In this document: positions 31,137 to 42,657 of the stretch, piece after piece
Layout of the letters: the number at the start of each line of letters is the position of its first letter
Numbering within the stretch: position 1 is the stretch's first letter
Assembly: GCA_030789695.1 (NCBI GenBank)
Contig: CM061139.1
Span: 1,999,878-2,063,877 of the forward strand
Source of the DNA: Scilla litardierei
Taxonomy: Eukaryota; Streptophyta; Magnoliopsida; Asparagales; Asparagaceae
DNA: 64,000 nucleotides
Direction: 5' to 3'
Made by a program: the position numbers and the translations under genes
The notes under the pieces: generated by a model
The model's input: only the letters and a program-made list of their open reading frames with translations
Databases searched by the model: none
Told to the model about the DNA's origin: nothing

Positions 31137-34100
31137 TCAGCTCTTACGCAATCCTTGGGATGATAAGTGTTTGTAAAACACATCTCTGGGGATCGCCTTT
31201 GTGAGCTGATCCGCTATCATCTCATGCGTAGATATGTACCTTATGTCCACCTTCTTGGTCTTATCATAGTCTTTTGCAAATTTGTAGCGGATATCAATGT
31301 GTTTGGTCTTACAATGAAATTTAGGATCTTTGACATAGGCTATAGATGCTTGACTGTCGCTGTGTATGGGTACAACACCTGAGTCACTTGCATCAATTAG
31401 CCTGTCTAAGAATTTTCTAAGCCAAACAGCCTCTTGGACTGCCATGCTAAATGCTACAAACTCGGCTTCCATGGTTGAAAGTGCGATGCAAGATTGTTTC
31501 TTGCTACTCCAGGATATTGCACCAGATCCGAGTAAAAAAACATATCCTGAGGTCGATCGTCGCTCATCGAGATCACCCGCCCATTCAGCATCAGTGTAGC
31601 CTTCGAGCCTCAAGGCATCTCCTTGATAGCATAAAGCAAAGTTTGCAGTTCCTTTGAGATACCGCATTATCCTCTTAACCGCTTTCCAGTGTACTTGCCC
31701 TGGATTGGATTGGTAACGACTTACCATTCCAACGGAAAAACAGATGTCCGGTCTTGTACACATCATAGCGTACATAAGACTACCAACTGCACTGGAATAT
31801 GGAACTTTTTCCATAATCTCTTTCTCCTTTTGGTTCTTAGGACATAATTTCAGACATAAATTATCGCTTTTGCTTATAGGAGTATCAATGGACTTGCAGT
31901 CCTGCATATTAAATCGTTCTAGAACCTTCTTTATATAAGTCTCCTGTGAAAGAGAAAGAAGTTTCTTCGAACGATTCCTTGAAATCTTAACTCCAAGGAT
32001 ATATGCGGCTTCTCCCATGTCTTTCATCTCAAAAACTGATGAAAGCCAAGCCTTGATATCCATCACAAAGCCCTTGTCATTTCCGGCTATTAAAATGTCA
32101 TCTACATATAGAGACATGATAACATACTTGCTTTTAATCCTCTTGATATATACGCAGTTATCTTCATCAAGCATGGTAAAACCATTTGATAAGACAACTT
32201 CTTGAAATCGTATATACCATTGCCTCGAGGATTGTTTAAGACCATATATGGATTTAAGAAGTTTACAAACCTTATGTTCGTTTCCTTCTTTTACAAACCC
32301 TGTTGATTGTTCCATATAGATCTCCTCGTCCAATTCTCCATTGAGAAAGGCAGTCTTTACATCCATTTGGCGTAATTCGAGGTCTAAGCAAGCTACCATT
32401 GCCAGAATCAGGCGAATCGAGGTAAAACAAACAACAGGTGAGAAGGTCTCTTCGTAGTCTATCCCTTCCTGTTGCGTAAAACCTTTTGTGACAAGGCGAG
32501 CTTTATATCTGTCAATAGAGCCATCAGCCTTATGCTTGATTTTGAGAACCCATTTATTCCCAATAGCTCTACGTCCTCTGGGTAAGTCAACTAAGTCCCA
32601 GACTTGGTTAACTTTCATGGATTCTAACTCCTCTTGCATCACTTCCATCCATTTGTCTTTAGCAGGGCAAGATACGGCCTGTTTGAAAGTAGCAGGCTCG
32701 TCATCTTCTTGTAGTAAAGTCATAAAGGTTTGCGGAAATTCATCCTCAAATCTAAGAGGAGCCAACCTTGTACGGCTACTACGTCGTATTTGAGATTCTT
32801 CAAGTCCTTGTTGACTCGAATTTAGATCAATTCTAATATCACTCCCACTTGGAATGTCGTTAGGATTGCTCCCACTTGGATCATTATTCCCGTATGTAAT
32901 AGGATAATCGTCATTCGTATAATCCATTGGTGAAGGTTGAAACGTATTTTCGTTTTCACCAAGAATTCTCCCACTCGAATGAGGTAATCCTTCTTGATCA
33001 TAAATCTCAAATAGAGATAAGTCCTGACTTATCTCACCCTGTCTTGGAAACTCGTTTTCTAAGAAAGTGACATCCCTCGACTCAAACTCAATTAGCCCAC
33101 CATTGTCTTCCTGACTAACAAAAACATAACCTTTGGAGTTTTCGGCGTATCGTATAAAGATACATTTCCTTCCCCTTGGCCCAAGTTTGCCATACTTATG
33201 GGAGGAAATATGTGCGTAGGATGCACAACCCCAAGGTTTCAAAATGTTTAAGTCAGGAGACCTTTGGTTCCACAACTCATAAGGAGTGGAGCTAACTGAT
33301 TTCGAGGGTACGCGGTTTAAAATGAAAGCGGCCGTCAATAATGCATCACCCCAAAAGGTGATTGGCAAGTTAGCTTGCGCCATCATTGAACGGACCATTT
33401 CTATTAAAGTCCTATTTCTCCTTTCTGCAACACCGTTTTGTTGAGGAGTATAAGGCATAGTTACTTGATGTACTATGCCTTTTTCATCACAAAGTTCCTT
33501 AAAACTTGTTGATTGATATTCACCGCCCCTATCGGTTCGCAAGACCTTAATCTTGCGATCTAATTGATTCTTCACTAAACTCATATAGTTTTTAAAGCAA
33601 GCCAATGCTTCACTTTTATGGGATATCAAATAGATATGTCCGAATCGGGTGAAATCATCAATAAAAGTGATGAAATAGGACTTCCCGCGTCTTGTCTTGA
33701 CATTCATCGGACCACATATGTCCGAATGGATAAGCTGTAATGGAACCTCGGCCCTTGTGCTGGTTCCAAACGGCTTGCGACAAGATTTCCCCACTAGGCA
33801 ATGTTCGCAGGTCGACATTTCAACCTTTGAAACACTGGATAGAAGGCCACGTTTGGCAAGTCTATCCATACGCGTTGGTCCAATATGACCAAGCCTTGCG
33901 TGCCAACAAATCACATCAGACTCATAAGTCTTAGAATTTGCAATAAGAAAATTTTCATTACACGAGGAATCATACATTGTACTCATTACAATAAATCCTT
34001 TAAATACAAACCCAGTACCAATAAGAGTATTATTACAACTTAAGTCCACATTACAATCATGAAAAAACCAGTTATAGCCAAGACCCATTAACACGACCAC

Positions 34101-35240
34101 AGAAATTATATTCCTTCGAATATCTGGAGCGAAGAGAACATCATGAAGTAGGAGAGTGCGGCCGTTGTCCAAGACTAGCTTGCAAGTCCCAACGCCTTTC
34201 ACTTCAACACGAGTGTTGTTTCCTACATAGATCCACTTCGTTCTTTGGGGTATCCGGTGATACTCCACGAAGGACCGTCTGTCCCTGGCTATGTGGTCGG
34301 TGGCACCTGAATCAATTATCCAAAATGGATTAGATTCCACAAGAAATATTGAACTAGAAACACATATGTAACTAGTATATTTACAAGTTACCTCGTCGCC
34401 TCCACTCATACACGAACGAGCATAGTGACCAAGCTTGTTGCACTTGAAGCACTTGATCTTCTTCAAGTCTTTCTTCTTGTGCCATTTCTTGTGCCCACCC
34501 CTATGTTTGGGTTTCTTGGTAGACTCAGGTTGCTTTTTACGTTCATTTGTGAACTTCAAACGATCTTTCTGTTTCTTTACCCCATGTGAGGAACTAGCAA
34601 CCATGTGCACTTCTGCACTTGGCTTGGCAGCCGCAAGCCGCTCTTCCTCTAATTCGAGGTGCTTTGAAACGTCGCTGAAGTTCTTGATGCTCTTATTGTG
34701 AGTGAGATGCATTTTCATTTGGTCCCACCTATTTGGTAGGGAACGTATGACTGCTTGGATTTGTTGCTCATCAGTGAGCACATGACCTACGTCCTTTAAT
34801 TCCGAGATAAGATTCGCCATATGTCGCAGATGTTTCCCCATGGAATGATCTGGACGTTTCTTATATGAATCGAACCTTATTGTTAAGGCGCGAAGTTTGG
34901 ACACCGATGTGCCACCGAACTTCTCTTCTAGCTTGGACCATATGTCCATGGCTAGGTCATGTTCTCGGAAGATGCGCATTATGTCATCAGCCATATTGAT
35001 TAATAACGTAATGCGTGCTATCTTGTTCTTCCGAGATCAAGCATCAAAAGCTTCCTTGTCTCGTCTGTGTTGGGCCGTAGTGCCCAACTCGGGTTCAATC
35101 ATTATGTTCTTTAGAGTTTCGAGCACTTCTTGCTCCTCTAAAACGTATTGTATCTTGATGGACCAAAGTTTGTAATTATCGCCGTTGAGTTTTTCACCTC
35201 TGTTTAACTCAGCGACGATATTCTTTGAAGCGGAAGACAT
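31137..35240 (-). pseudogene. gag-pol: Copia-B gag-pol polyprotein (one in-frame stop)
   Basis: The frame starts at ATG 35240 (MSSASKNIVAEL; KLNGDNYKLWSIKIQYVL). One TGA near 35034 interrupts gag, where Trp is likely in relatives. From ATG 34994, 1285 codons are open. Counting from there: zinc knuckle CFKCNKLGHYARSC at 182-195; protease DSGATDH at 228-234; integrase HHCC (HARLGHIG...CEHCLVGK) around 365-405 and core D,D,E (HSDICGP, LRTDRGGEY, YTPQQNGVAERRNR) around 420-530; RT around 775-1015 with LRQMDVKTAFLNGELDE and catalytic YVDDILIAG; RNase H to the end (EAEFVAFSMAVQEAVWL, KTKHIDIRYKF). All catalytic residues seen are kept. If the stop is bypassed or a separate RNA starts at 34994, part of the product could be made. 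It could be a source of enzymes only for Copia elements, not for Ty3-type E. Confidence 0.92.
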
Positions 35241-36020
35241 TTTACTTTTAAAATGCTGCAAAAGACACAAAACCGAAGGTTTGATCAAAAAACATTGCAT
35301 TGAAAAATTCTTAAAATATAATTCCCATTTGAAGTGATAATAGAATATCCCATTTGGATAGTTCTAATTTCAACTCCCACTTGGAACGACATTTATAATT
35401 TGATAAGTTACTTTCGAAAAATACTGAAGATGTTACCCTAGAATCGGAAAGGTCACTATGTTTCCAATCACCATCTAGAGTAACTTTCAGTATTTCCCCA
35501 TCACTTTATCAAATAAAAGTACTTTTATAGTACTTTGCAGCGGAAAAAGCGTTTTTGAAAACGTAATTTTTCAAAACGTATGAAAACTTATTTTTCAAAA
35601 AAAATATATATTTCAATATAGTACCCTTATGATACTAGTGAAATATTCGGCAATCCCTGGCCATTGCCGGGTTTAAGCCGTTGCCGTGCCAAGGTCGGAT
35701 CCCCCCCTTTGTGGATTTTTCTGCAAGCAATTTGTCGCTGGCTCCCGTATGGATCCAGGCGCTTCCCCCCTTATAGGAGAATTTTGCTGCTAATGACTGC
35801 CGTCGGCCCCGTATGGGCTAGCCTTGCAGATGGCCGGGGCCGAAATTACTGATAAGGCCTCCGACTGAATTGGTCGACCAAAAAACCCGAATTGGTCGAC
35901 CAATGCCGACCAAGAGTTCTGGCACCCTCCACCCCCGGCCAGGGCCTCTGCCCTGGCCGAGGCTGGCCTAGGGCCGGCCAGTGGCAGTCCTGGCCACTGC
36001 CAGTGCCGGCCATGCCACAG

Positions 36021-36240
36021 GCCTGGCCTCGGCCAGAGGCAGGCCTGGCCTCGGCCAGAGGCAGGCCTGGCCTCGGCCAGAGGCAGGCCTGGCCTCGGCC
36101 AGAGGCAGGCCTGGCCTCGGCCTGAGGCCGGCCAGGCCACTCTGGCCTGGCCTGGCCTCGGCCAGAGGCCGGCCAGGCCCCCTGGCCTGGCCATGGCCTC
36201 GGCCAGAGGCCGGCCATGGCCCGGCCATGGCCCTTTGGCC
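36021..36240. repeat. GC-rich 22-bp tandem repeat in Copia-B leader
   Basis: The unit GGCCTCGGCCAGAGGCAGGC plus CT repeats with exact 22-bp spacing for about five units (CTCGGCCAGAG at 36028, 36050, 36072, 36094, 36116 region). It then decays into GGCC- and TGGCCA-rich sequence. The units contain CTGGCC...GGCCAG inverted arms. The GC content contrasts sharply with the AT-rich flanks. Apparent ORFs across it on both strands are by-products. Confidence 0.85.
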
Positions 36241-36639
36241 ATGGCCGGCCTCCCCCATTCACGGGGTTGGCCGCACACCCCCACCAGAGGGGGGTGGCCG
36301 TGGTGGTGTTCGTCGTCATTGGCCTTTGCCAACCCCCTCCGTATGGGGAGGGGGGATGTGTTGCCTCCATAGCCCATTTGGCCATGGTGATCATGCACCA
36401 AAAGTCATCTTCTCCGATGTAGATAACTACCATCATCTTCCTCGATGAAGCACCCGTTCGTCGATGAAGCACCCGTTCGTCGAGAAAGTAGTTATTCTCT
36501 AATGGCCGTGTGCCAAAAATGAAAAATAACACACTTTAAAGTTCGTAAACTACGCGCTCCACATGAAGAGAGTTCACATTCCCTATGAATGGAGACTCAG
36601 CATCCATGAAGAGAGCGAGCTTGACGATATGAACGGTCG

Positions 36640-36765
36640 GTTCTTCCCGTCACGGAGAGTTCCTACCATATCCGTAATGATAGGAGACCCTAACGTGAAA
36701 AGAACAACCGCTGCGTTCTCTCCGTCACGAAGCGTTCCTACCATATCCGTAATGGTAGGATACCC
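36640..36765. repeat. Duplicated hairpin block in Copia-B leader
   Basis: CCGTCACGGAGAGTTCCTACC recurs about 74 bp later as CCGTCACGAAGCGTTCCTACC. Each is followed by ATATCCGTAATGxTAGGA, and the second copy forms a perfect hairpin, CCTACCAT / ATGGTAGG with a 7-nt loop. Confidence 0.7.
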
Positions 36766-36836
36766 ATTCATGAAAAAGACAACGCCTCGTTCATCGGTTC
36801 GACGTGGCGATGGTTTTGATCGGGGCGAACCAGTAT

Positions 36837-36849
36837 GGCTCCGATACCA
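36837..36849 (-). other. Copia-B primer-binding site
   Basis: On the minus strand TGGTATCGGAGCC follows the LTR after one base. It is an initiator-Met-type site with one difference from TGGTATCAGAGC. Confidence 0.8.
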
Positions 36850-36850
36850 A

Positions 36851-37380
36851 TGTTGGATCCTGTCAAAACAGCGTTGTTAGGATCGATAAATGAAGTTGAG
36901 ACTTACGCTTGTGTACACGGCACAGTAATCTCGGAACTTCGCCCTCGGATTCGCCACAACGGTCGATACTTCATCACGGAGGATCGAAGCAGAGTTTCAC
37001 CGCCTAAATCTCTAACTAGAAGAGGATTTTAATGGAAGGGAGAAGAAGAACATAAGGATGCCTTATGCAAACTTATGGCATGGAAAGTGTGAATGAATGC
37101 CTTACCCTTGGGTCCTATTTATAGGCTTTAGGGGTGGTTATTGTAGGAAATAACCAATTATAAGCTTATTAGCCTATATTAGCACATCCATTTATCTTCT
37201 TCTTTATCCACTTATCAAGTGCCATTTTGCACTTATAAAGTGGCTTTTTCCACTTATCGAGTGGTCCTTTTCACACGAGAAAAGGTTCCCTTCGTGCACA
37301 CCTTCGTGCACGCGACATCTGAGGTCCGTATACCCTCATACATCCCTTCATGGGTGTATTTATGTCGTCCATATCCAACA
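36851..37380 (-). repeat. Copia-B 5' LTR
   Basis: Intact 530-bp LTR (TGTTGGAT...CCAACA on either strand). It contains the uninterrupted target site of element E at 37330-37334 (CGTAT). The palindromic CACTTAT...AAGTG words are at about 37207-37264. Confidence 0.95.
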
Positions 37381-37385
37381 ATTCA

Positions 37386-38630
37386 CCGACTCCGAAGAGG
37401 ACTCCTCAAGTGGAGAGTCGGATGATGAACAAGTGGAGCAAGCACACATGTGCTTCATGGCTAGAGAGGAACATGATCAAGAGTCTTCCTCCGATGAAAG
37501 CGAGGATGAAGGCGATGAGGTAACTATGGATGACCTTAGATTAGCTAACGAGCAAATTTGGTCTAAGTATTCTAAATTAGTACATAGATATACTAAGATT
37601 AAAGATGAGCTAACTAGTATCCAAACCTTGTCTAAGCCTATCATCATCAACAACGACACCGTTGTTGAAGGTTTGAGAAATGAGATTGTAAATCTCAAAT
37701 CTCAACTTGAGCATGTTCATATTGAGGAATCGGATGAACATGAGATAGCGGATTTGATTTCTCGAAACTCAACTTTGAGTATTGAGAATGAGAATCTCAA
37801 GTCTCGTGTTTGTGTACTCACCACTCAAGTGTCCACTTTGGGTGCTTCTATACTTTCTCTCACCGAGAAGTATGAGTCCACATTAGGCCGAATTAATAAA
37901 TTCAATAAAGGTAAGGACCATTTGGATAATATCCTAAATGATTTACTTCTGGCCAATCATCGCATTGGCTTGGGGTATAAAATGGAAAATTCATCCAAAT
38001 CTTCCACCACCTTTGTTAGGCCATCTTCCGAAGCCTCAACGAGTGGGAGCAAACACCCCATTGGTAGTTCATCTACCAATGGTGCTTCCACTTCGTACAC
38101 ACCCCCATTTGAAAAGAAACCCACTTTGGGTGGACCTCCAAAGAAGGGTCATGCTTTTATGTACACCAATACCATGCCACGTAGGAACACACCTCCTACT
38201 CCACATGTTCAAACGTATGATGATTTCTATGCACCACGTCCATGAGCACGTGCACACCATATGTGACACACTCACGCATGTGTTCCTCCACATGCATATG
38301 TTCATCCACATCACTATCATATGAATGATTACCATCATGCATCATATTATATGTCGCCACCACCATTTCATCATGTGCCATATGCTTATCCACGACATGC
38401 ATTTTCTAGGCCACCTCCTCATAGGCCACATGCATCACGTAGACATCAACAACGTATGCATGCTCCCAATAGGAATAGGGCTCCCAAAATATTCACTATT
38501 TGGGGCCCGAAGAACATTAACATGCATGAAAAACAAGCATACATGAATTCCTATTTTATGAATGTCGTGCACAATGATGATTATGTTGGGAAGTCAAAGT
38601 CCAATTGGACTTGGCTTCCAAAAGTCTAAT
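37386..38630 (+). pseudogene. gag: Copia-A gag, 3' part and linker to protease
   Basis: It continues the gag frame from 17984 (TDSEEDSSSGESDDEQVE). Ser/Glu-rich and coiled-coil-like sequence (KYSKLVHRYTKIKDEL; LRNEIVNLKSQLEHVH) runs to about 38000, then a Ser/Thr linker. A stop at 38243 and a frameshift precede a His/Met/Tyr-rich stretch (38320-38500). The tail NSYFMNVV...WTWLPKV leads to a WxPK-type border before protease. Confidence 0.7.
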
Positions 38631-40220
38631 CTTTTAGGACCCAATGACCTTGGGTACCATGGAATGATATTTCTATCTTTAGGTACTCAAGAAAAAGAAA
38701 CGGAGCAACAAATCAAAATTTAGCTCCAAGGATGGGTGGATACTCGATAGCGGGTGTTCAAAACATATGACAGGTGAAGCTCAATTGCTCTCCGGAGTGG
38801 TGCCCATTGCTAATGGGAACCGAGTAGTCTTTAGAGGCAACGAGAGTGGAACCATCATTGGTGTTGGTAAAGTTGGTAACCCATCTAAACCTCTTATAAG
38901 TGATGTTTACCTTGTTAAAGGATTAAATCACAATCTCATTTCAATAAGTCAACTTTGTGACAAGGTTACAAAGTTAGCTTTGCAAAATGAATGTGTCATA
39001 TTTTTAGTAAAGATAATAATAATTTGTTATTTTCTTGCACACGCCATAAGGATATATATATCCTTGATATCCCCAAGTCACATGAACAATGTCTCATTGC
39101 CAACACAAGTGAACAACACTTATGGCATCGACGTTTTGGTCATGTGAACTTTGGAATACTTTTTAAACTTTCCAAATTAAACTCTATTAAAGGATTCACT
39201 AAGCTTTCTTTTCAAAAGAAAAGCTTTTGTGACTCGTGTCAACGATGCAAACTTCCAAAATCGTCATTCAAACCTAAGAAAAGCATATCCTTTAAGCGGC
39301 CTCTAGAGCTTTTACATCTAGATCTTTTTGAGCCAACTAGAGTTGCTTCATTAGGGAATGCTCGATATGGACTTGTCATCGTTGATGACTTTTCTAGATT
39401 TACTTGGGTGTTTTCTTTAAGTAATAAAAATGATGCTTTTGAAAACTTCAAAATATTTGTTAAGAAAGTACAAAATCTCATTGGAACCACCATTGTCACT
39501 ATTCGTAGTGATCATGGAGGGGAATTTGAGAATGAGTCTTTCTCAAATTTTTGTGATGAAGTTGGTATTACACACACCTTTTCTTTCCCTCGCGCACCTC
39601 CTCAAAATGGTGTTGTTGAGAGAAAGAATAGGACGCTAGTGGAATGTGCTCGCACGATGCTTGATGATAGCCAACTTGGCCATCAATTTTGGACGGAAGC
39701 GGTACATATCGCTTGCTATGTGTTTAATAGGATACTTTTGAGGCCCGGCACCAAACAAACTTGTTATGAATTGTTGTTTGGTAGATTACCTCAAGTTAAA
39801 CATTTTAGAGTTTTCGGCGCAAAATGTTTTATTAAAAACACGTATGGAAGTTTGGACAAATTTGAACCAATATCCGATGAGGGGATATTTGTTGGATATT
39901 CATCACATAGCAAAGCCTACCGGATATACAACAAAAGAACCTCAACGATCGAGAAATCTCGTCATGTTTCATTCAATGAAAATTTTGTCCCGTCTAGAAT
40001 TACCAATGATGATGACTCCATGGAAGTTATATGTGACTCTATTGGTAATCCTAATTCTATTGATTCTATTTATACTAACCCTACTGATGAATCTTTTGAG
40101 AATGTTCCTAGTGATCAGGGAGTTCCCAAACGGCTTCATACAGTTCGTGATCATCCCCATGAGCAAGTCATTGGCAACATACTTGATAGTGTAAAGACGA
40201 GATCTCAAGTCAACTACTTA
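38631..40220 (+). pseudogene. pol: Copia-A protease and integrase
   Basis: Protease: WILDSGCSKHMTG near 38735-38775. The GAG-pre-integrase and zinc finger follow (HLWHRRFGHVNF...CDSCQRCK, about 39118-39250). The integrase core has LHLDLFEP (usual Gly of DLFGP changed), RSDHGGEFEN near 39502 and PPQNGVVERKNRTL near 39600. It ends near DHPHEQVIGNILDSVKTRSQVNYL, where the solo LTR is inserted at 40221. A frameshift near 38990 joins the protease to the integrase frame. Confidence 0.85.
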
Positions 40221-40563
40221 TGTCACGACCCGCTTCCCTAAAATGGAGGCGAGACGTGAAAGGTCCGCACGAGAGTGGAGCTGTGAAGCCCCAAACCCGA
40301 TAAGCGTCAATAAAACATAAGCAGGTCCCTGTAACCACAACGGAACAACAATAATAACACAAAGAGAGACTGAAATAAAATCTCATATCTCATAAATTGT
40401 CCAACATGAAAATAAGTCCAACATCCAGAAAAGCCACCAGGCTAAAAGAAAGAGTCTAAAGGCCCAGAACAAGGCCAACAAAAGCAACGACATAACAAAG
40501 TATAGGTGCTACGCACCGACAACAAAACAACAGTCTAAACAAAAGGAAAACACAACGAAGACA

Positions 40564-40671
40564 CTAGGACTGGTCCCCAGTGTCCACGTACTCCCCGTCA
40601 AACTCAAGCCCAGGCTCGGCGTCAGCAAACACCTCGTCCTCAACAAAGGACCCAGGCTCGTGATCTAACAT
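40564..40671 (-). CDS. Acidic micro-ORF in solo LTR (35 aa), copy 2
   Basis: Same start context, frame and stop as 450-557. It begins MLDHEPG and ends VDTGDQS. It keeps the VEDEVFAD core although surrounding sequence has diverged. Confidence 0.45.
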   Translation of the reverse strand: MLDHEPGSFVEDEVFADAEPGLEFDGEYVDTGDQS

Positions 40672-41959
40672 GTGTCACCCAAAAGAGTAAAGGGCACATG
40701 TCAGCAAGTCTAAAAGACTTGGGCAAGGAAACTGAAGGTAAGGTAAACTAGCAACCTAGCAATTATTGTATGATGCATGGCAAGTAAAGTAAGGCAGGGA
40801 AGTGACAAGTAAACGGGAGTACAAGTAGCAAGTGTCAAGTGGTAGTTGTGACATGTAATGTCAAGGAACAAGTACAAGGGATCACTCAACGAGTGCCCTA
40901 TTGCCCACAGGCTGTGCTCAAGTACAAGTCAAGGAAATCACGTCAAGTAAACACGTCGTGCACAGAGATTCCGCCTGTTGGCTAGAGCGACTGATCGGGC
41001 CAACTCCTAAGCTCAAGTGACCGTTTATCTCTACCCCTCCCAAGTGTGTCGAGCCAGTGCATTACCCCCGAACACGGAATGCTCGCTTCTGGGACACGAG
41101 CCAGGAAGTGTGAATAACACGTATGGCATAGGGTTATGCCCACGTATAGTGGGTGCCTAGCCGGAACTAGTAGGTCGGGCGTTGGCTATCAACCAACACA
41201 TGGCCCGCTTCTGGAGCACGAGCCAGGAAACACAAGTATTGTAGCGTGTGCTACGAATGCGACATACAACATGGATGTCAATTTATTCACGTACCGTCAA
41301 TCAAAATTAAACATGACATGGTAGTTGTGCAACATGGTAAAACGACGGTCCTAGCTTCGTTGTCAAGCTAGTTCCGGAATTTGCGCCTAGGCGAGTATCA
41401 TTTCGTCGCCTAGTCTCTTTTACGCCTACAACAAGCAAATGGCCTAAAGCATGGCCTAAACCCTAGGTGGCAAGTTTCACTTGCCTAGCACCGGGAATGA
41501 CGATTACGAAGGTTCGTCTCGCGGATGCTAATCTACGGGGGAAATCGCTGTTATGGGGAAACAAACATCAAACAACATGAAATTTCATTAGGGTTTCATA
41601 AAAATACAAATACGTTATAAAAACGTCAAGAGATCGATTTCTTACCGTGAGGAGGCGGAAGAAACACTCCGGAGAACCCTAGGACCAGATCTGGAAACGA
41701 AAGGAGAAGTTTGGAGAACTAGGGTTTTTGGGGGATTTTGGGGGTTTGATGGAGATTTGGGGAAGATGAGAGGTAGAATGAGTGGAGGGTGAGTTTGGAT
41801 GATGGATCTTGGGTTTGGGATGAAGGAATGAGGGCTTGAGGTAGAAGGGGGCTCAATGGGGGAGGATTTAGGGTTTTAGGTCGAGTGGAGGAAGAAGAAA
41901 ACGTTTGGGAGGGGTATAAATAGGTTGGGCTGGCGGCTGCCCAGAAATTAGGGTTTTAA

Positions 41960-42385
41960 CACAGATTAGTCGGTCAAAGAGCAACCACTGACCGACTAGT
42001 TTGGCAACTAGTCGGTCGGTCGACCAACGCAGACCGACTAAGTGTAAACAGTAACTTCTGAACGAAAATAGGATTTAGAATTAGTCGGTCGAAGAACAAA
42101 TACTGACCAAATAGTTTAACATCTAGTCGGTCGATGAACGTTCTTAGACCGACTAAGAGTGAACAGTATAGATACTAAAATTTAGTTGAAGAGTTAGTCG
42201 GTTAAAGAAGCATTGCTGACCGACTAGTTTGCAACCTAGTCGGTCAACCAACGTTCTTAGACCGACTAACGATAAACAGTAACTCTTGAATAATTTAGAA
42301 AGCCAACTAGTCGGTCCAAGAAGGATTGCCGACCGACTGGATCGTCATCTAGTCGGTCGGTGCCCCTTCTTACACCGGCTAATAA
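41960..42385 (-). promoter_or_regulatory. U3 array of AGTCGGTC inverted motifs (solo LTR)
   Basis: Four ~100-bp units alternate TTAGTCGGTC and GACCGACTA and are separated by TACTGTTTACA-type words (on the minus strand, before TTAGTCGGTC). The words and their order match those in the Copia-A U3, in the same orientation relative to each element. Confidence 0.75.
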
Positions 42386-42657
42386 GCACCAAAAGTTCCG
42401 ATACGGAGCGCGGGGCCCTGGGATCGATTCCTAAGACTCCTAGGCTTGATCTAATAGTAAGATACGACCGTTATGAAGTCCGTCACGAATGACATACTTC
42501 AAAAATCGACGATCCTAAGGAAGAAACAAGAATACACGACGAAACGAGCGAAAATGAAAGTCACGGAGACGAAAACCACGCATGAGGAGAAAATCCACCA
42601 AAACATATATTATATTATAATAAATCCAGATACATGAAAACCAGTCGTTACAACTTC

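Larger units (their letters stand above)
35241..36836 (-). other. Copia-B 5' leader with repeats
   Basis: This 1.6-kb untranslated leader lies between primer site and gag. It carries two TTGGTCGACCAA palindromes near 35870-35905, a GC-rich 22-bp repeat (36021-36240), a tandem duplication of GATGAAGCACCCGTTCGTC (about 36444-36482) and a ~74-bp spaced duplication with hairpins (36640-36765). Confidence 0.75.
17985..37380 (-). mobile_element. Copia-B, Ty1/Copia element, nearly intact gag-pol
   Basis: This minus-strand element lies in Copia-A gag with TSD ATTCA (17980-17984 and 37381-37385). LTRs are 530 bp each. The 3' LTR is split by element E (17985-18465 plus 30069-30117, total 530 after removing the duplicated CGTAT), and the 5' LTR is 36851-37380. 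By eye the LTRs differ at about a dozen positions (~2%). It has primer site, leader with repeats, gag-pol with a single in-frame stop, and polypurine tract. It is the best preserved autonomous element here. Confidence 0.92.
40221..42652 (-). repeat. Solo LTR, G-type chromovirus, inserted in Copia-A
   Basis: This 2432-bp minus-strand LTR (TGTAACGACTGG...GGGTCGTGACA) is homologous to 57294-59555. Flanks ACTTA (40216-40220) and ACTTC (42653-42657) are a TSD with one difference. The Copia-A frame resumes on the far side (AFASSIEPKNI-like codons from about 42666). No internal sequence is present, so it is a product of LTR-LTR recombination. A U3 motif cluster lies at 41960-42385, and TATTTATA-type sequence follows it in element sense near 41916. 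Confidence 0.92.

Noticed and set aside
35790..36532. ORFs of ~200 codons across the GGCC-rich block
   Set aside because: They are products of the 22-bp GC-rich repeat, open in several frames on both strands.
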